Positions 62,171 to 64,000 of a stretch of DNA of 64,000 nucleotides are shown here, piece by piece. Below the pieces are notes generated by a model. That model ran no database searches. It saw only the letters and a program-made list of their open reading frames with translations, and was not told the DNA's origin. Where the stretch lies: contig JAEWZX010000019.1 in the NCBI GenBank assembly GCA_023394965.1, forward strand, positions 62,001 through 126,000. The letters are read 5' to 3'. Made by a program: the position numbers and the translations under genes. Every line of letters starts with the position of its first letter. The stretch's first letter is position 1. The stretch is from Pseudomonadota bacterium. GTDB taxonomy: Bacteria; Pseudomonadota; Alphaproteobacteria; Sphingomonadales; Sphingomonadaceae.

Positions 62171-62176
62171 TATGAT
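62171..62176 (+). promoter_or_regulatory. possible extended -10 of the rodZ-like gene
   Basis: tatgat preceded by TGG forms an extended -10 element in the 140-base gap after ptsP. No convincing -35 is visible at the normal distance, and other promoters cannot be excluded. Confidence 0.3.
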
Positions 62177-62264
62177 GCGTGCTTGACAGCTGCGCCATAG
62201 GTTCGCTTTGCGTGTACCAGGACCGCAGGCGTAGCAACCGCAGGATCGCAAAATCGGGGATCGC

Positions 62265-63095
62265 ATGAGCGACGAGCAAACTCTTGAAAATGAACCGGTG
62301 GCAGAGGCAACAGGCGTCGGCGCTCGCCTCAGGCAAGCGCGTGAAGAGGCAGGGTTGGACCTGACGCAGGTGGCGGCTGAAACCCGCATTCCGCAACGCC
62401 ATCTTCTGACTATCGAAAACGGCTCGCTGACAGATCTTCCAGCGCGCACTTACGCGGTCGGCTTTTCGCGAACCTACGCACGGCTCGTCGGTCTGGACGA
62501 ACGCGAGATCGTCGACCAGGTCCGTATGGAACTGGCGCAGGGAAACGAGCAGAGTGTAACCCCGGCAAAATTCGAACCGGGCGATCCGGCGCGGGTGCCC
62601 GGGCGCGGGTTGGCCTGGTTCGCCCTGTTCGCCGCCATTCTGCTGATGGGCGGTATTTATGCTTTTTACAGCAGCTATTTTTCGCCGGGCCTTGGCCCGG
62701 CTCCGTTGCAGGCACCGGAAGAGCAGGTCGCGGCCAACGCGCAGGGGGCTGCAAACTCAACTGCACAGGCTGCTAAACCTGTCCCATCAGGCCCGGTGGT
62801 TTTCACCGCCGAGATGGATGATACATGGGTCAAGTTTTACGACGGCAAGGGCGACCGGTTGTTCGAAGCCCAGATGGCCAAGGGGGACAGCTTTACCATC
62901 CCTGAGAACGCGCAAGAACCGCTGGTGTGGACCGGCAGGCCCTATGCGCTGGCGATTACCATCGGCGGAAAGCCAGTGCCCAAGCTTTCGGAGAAGGATG
63001 AGATCATCAAGGATGTGCCCGTCACGGCCGAAGCGTTGCTTGCCCGCGCGGAACAGCCTGCACCTCCTGCAGAACCGGCAGCCAGCGGCGGCTGA
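62265..63095 (+). CDS. RodZ-like helix-turn-helix membrane protein (DUF4115)
   Basis: 276 residues. A cytosolic HTH_25 domain at about 18-75 (GARLRQAREEAGLDLTQVAAETRIPQRHLLTIENG) connects to one transmembrane helix (GLAWFALFAAILLMGGIYAFYSSYF). An Ala/Pro-rich linker leads to a periplasmic DUF4115 domain (MDDTWVKFYDGKGDRLFEAQMAKGDSFTIP, WTGRPYALAITIGGKPV), the RodZ plan. RodZ anchors MreB for cell shape in rods; whether MreB is encoded elsewhere cannot be seen. Confidence 0.9.
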   Translation: MSDEQTLENEPVAEATGVGARLRQAREEAGLDLTQVAAETRIPQRHLLTIENGSLTDLPARTYAVGFSRTYARLVGLDEREIVDQVRMELAQGNEQSVTPAKFEPGDPARVPGRGLAWFALFAAILLMGGIYAFYSSYFSPGLGPAPLQAPEEQVAANAQGAANSTAQAAKPVPSGPVVFTAEMDDTWVKFYDGKGDRLFEAQMAKGDSFTIPENAQEPLVWTGRPYALAITIGGKPVPKLSEKDEIIKDVPVTAEALLARAEQPAPPAEPAASGG

Positions 63096-63199
63096 GGCAT
63101 CTTTCTTTCGAAAGGGGATAAGCCCCTTCATGGCCTCGACAGCTTTCCGGCCCTAGTGCAGTTTTCGCCACTATAAATACTCGTTTGGAGCTCCTCCCG

Positions 63200-64000
63200 A
63201 TGACTTTCGGATCGTTCACCCGCAACCTGTCCTTCATCGGGGCTGGTTTCGCATTGTTGGCCACATCGACACCGGCCTTGCCGCAGGACGCCAATGATGA
63301 AGCGCGTCTGCGCCGCCTCGAAGCAGAGGTGCGGGCTTTGCAGCGCAAGGTGTTCCCCGGTGGTGATGGGCGTTACTTCGAACCGCAAATCAGCGCCCAG
63401 CCCACGACGCCGACCGCACCGTCCACTTCGACCACAGCGGTAACCGATATCCTCACCCGACTGGACGCGCTCGAAAGGCAGCTTCAGCAGCAGACTGCCG
63501 TGAACGAGGAAAACACCAATGCCATCCGCCTTCTGTCGGAACGGGTAAATACCCTCGAAGGCACCCGTGCCGCCGCCGTGGTAACGACGCCGGTTCCATC
63601 TACGACATCCCCATCGACATCGTCACCGGGCGCGTCGACCTCTGCGGGGCAAGCTGGCCCGACGCAGGAACGCCTGGCCAGAGTTCAGGCCATCGCCAAA
63701 CCGCAAACCGGCGATGCGGCGGACGATGAATATTCGTATGGCTTCCGCCTATGGGAAGCCAAGCTTTATCCCGAAGCGCAGCAGCAACTGACAATGTTCG
63801 TCGAGAAGAATCCGGGCCACTGGCGTACCACATATGGTCGCAACCTGCTGGGGCGGGCCTATCTGGATGATGGCAAAGCCAAGGAAGCGGCCCCGTGGTT
63901 CCTGAAGAACTATCAGGAAGACAAAACGGGAGCTCGTGCCGGTGACAGCCTGCTTTATCTGGCGCAATCCATGATTGCGCTGGATGATACGCGGCGCGCC
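63200..64000 (+). CDS. CpoB/YbgF-like TPR protein (3' end outside window)
   Basis: Starts at an ATG with a signal peptide ending STPALP-Q and runs off the end of the window after 267 codons. The N-terminal coiled coil (RLRRLEAEVRALQRKV, later TRLDALERQLQQQTAVNEEN and NAIRLLSERVNTLEGT) precedes a Thr/Ser/Pro linker. TPR-like repeats then begin (YGFRLWEAKLYPEAQQQLTMFVEKNPGHWR, NLLGRAYLDDGKAKEAAPWF). This matches CpoB/YbgF, which couples Tol-Pal to PBP1B in E. coli. Its last part is unseen, and the tol-pal genes are not in this window. Confidence 0.85.
   Translation, partial: MTFGSFTRNLSFIGAGFALLATSTPALPQDANDEARLRRLEAEVRALQRKVFPGGDGRYFEPQISAQPTTPTAPSTSTTAVTDILTRLDALERQLQQQTAVNEENTNAIRLLSERVNTLEGTRAAAVVTTPVPSTTSPSTSSPGASTSAGQAGPTQERLARVQAIAKPQTGDAADDEYSYGFRLWEAKLYPEAQQQLTMFVEKNPGHWRTTYGRNLLGRAYLDDGKAKEAAPWFLKNYQEDKTGARAGDSLLYLAQSMIALDDTRRA

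Noticed and set aside
1..64000. CRISPR array, prophage, insertion sequence or integron
   Set aside because: No regularly spaced direct repeats, transposase, integrase or phage structural proteins were found.

Overview
The window is a gene-dense chromosomal segment from an alphaproteobacterium, most likely of the Sphingomonadales and probably close to Erythrobacteraceae. The evidence is a crtY-crtI-crtB carotenoid operon, an RcdA/DUF1465 gene, paired small DUF465 genes, a nitrogen-type PtsP, a DUF885 metallopeptidase, and GC-rich coding with very short gaps. I see no rRNA, complete tRNA, CRISPR array, phage or insertion sequence. No gene-free stretch exceeds 300 bases. Three very long antisense frames (476 to 894 codons) are shadows of GC-rich genes.

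Layout. About 1-3.5 kb: end of 6-phosphogluconolactonase, a Nudix hydrolase, DNA polymerase IV and a drug-efflux MFS protein. 3.5-7.0 kb: a two-gene acyl-CoA carboxylase. 7.0-11.5 kb: a tightly overlapped crtY-crtI-LOG-crtB operon behind a palindromic intergenic element. 11.6-17.2 kb: secreted or membrane proteins (MipA, amidohydrolase, DUF885 peptidase, GT87-like glycosyltransferase, a 49-residue protein). 17.2-24.9 kb: an AGCS symporter, then secE-nusG and rplK-rplA separated by a copper-resistance module (DUF305, csoR, copA, copB). 25-33.3 kb: a deacetylase, a CinA-like protein, a Baeyer-Villiger-type monooxygenase, PilZ, a LacI regulator, and a giant propeller-amidohydrolase. 33.4-41.7 kb: a chemotaxis cluster (cheA-W-Y-B-R, a GGDEF-EAL protein, one receptor). 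41.7-57.2 kb: transporters, an orphan 2Fe-2S subunit, ArsC, a methyltransferase, lipB with a coupled lipoprotein, old yellow enzyme, DUF2254, an S9 peptidase, nadA, DUF4230 and an MBL hydrolase. 57.2-64 kb: glpK, rcdA, two small DUF465 proteins, ptsP, a RodZ-like protein and the start of a CpoB-like protein.

The clearest functional units are: lycopene-type carotenoid synthesis from geranylgeranyl diphosphate up to cyclised product; copper sensing and detoxification under a CsoR operator; a signalling array in which CheA ends in what looks like a dead receiver domain; and the SecE/NusG and L11/L1 core genes.

The points most worth a second look are: the copper module splitting the usual secE-nusG-rplK-rplA order; a 19-bp inverted repeat that would bury the cheA ribosome-binding site and start codon; a probable CTG start for crtB that completes a run of three NTGA overlaps; a structured secE leader; and the palindromic element beside crtB. 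I found no single undescribed multi-gene system that I can defend.
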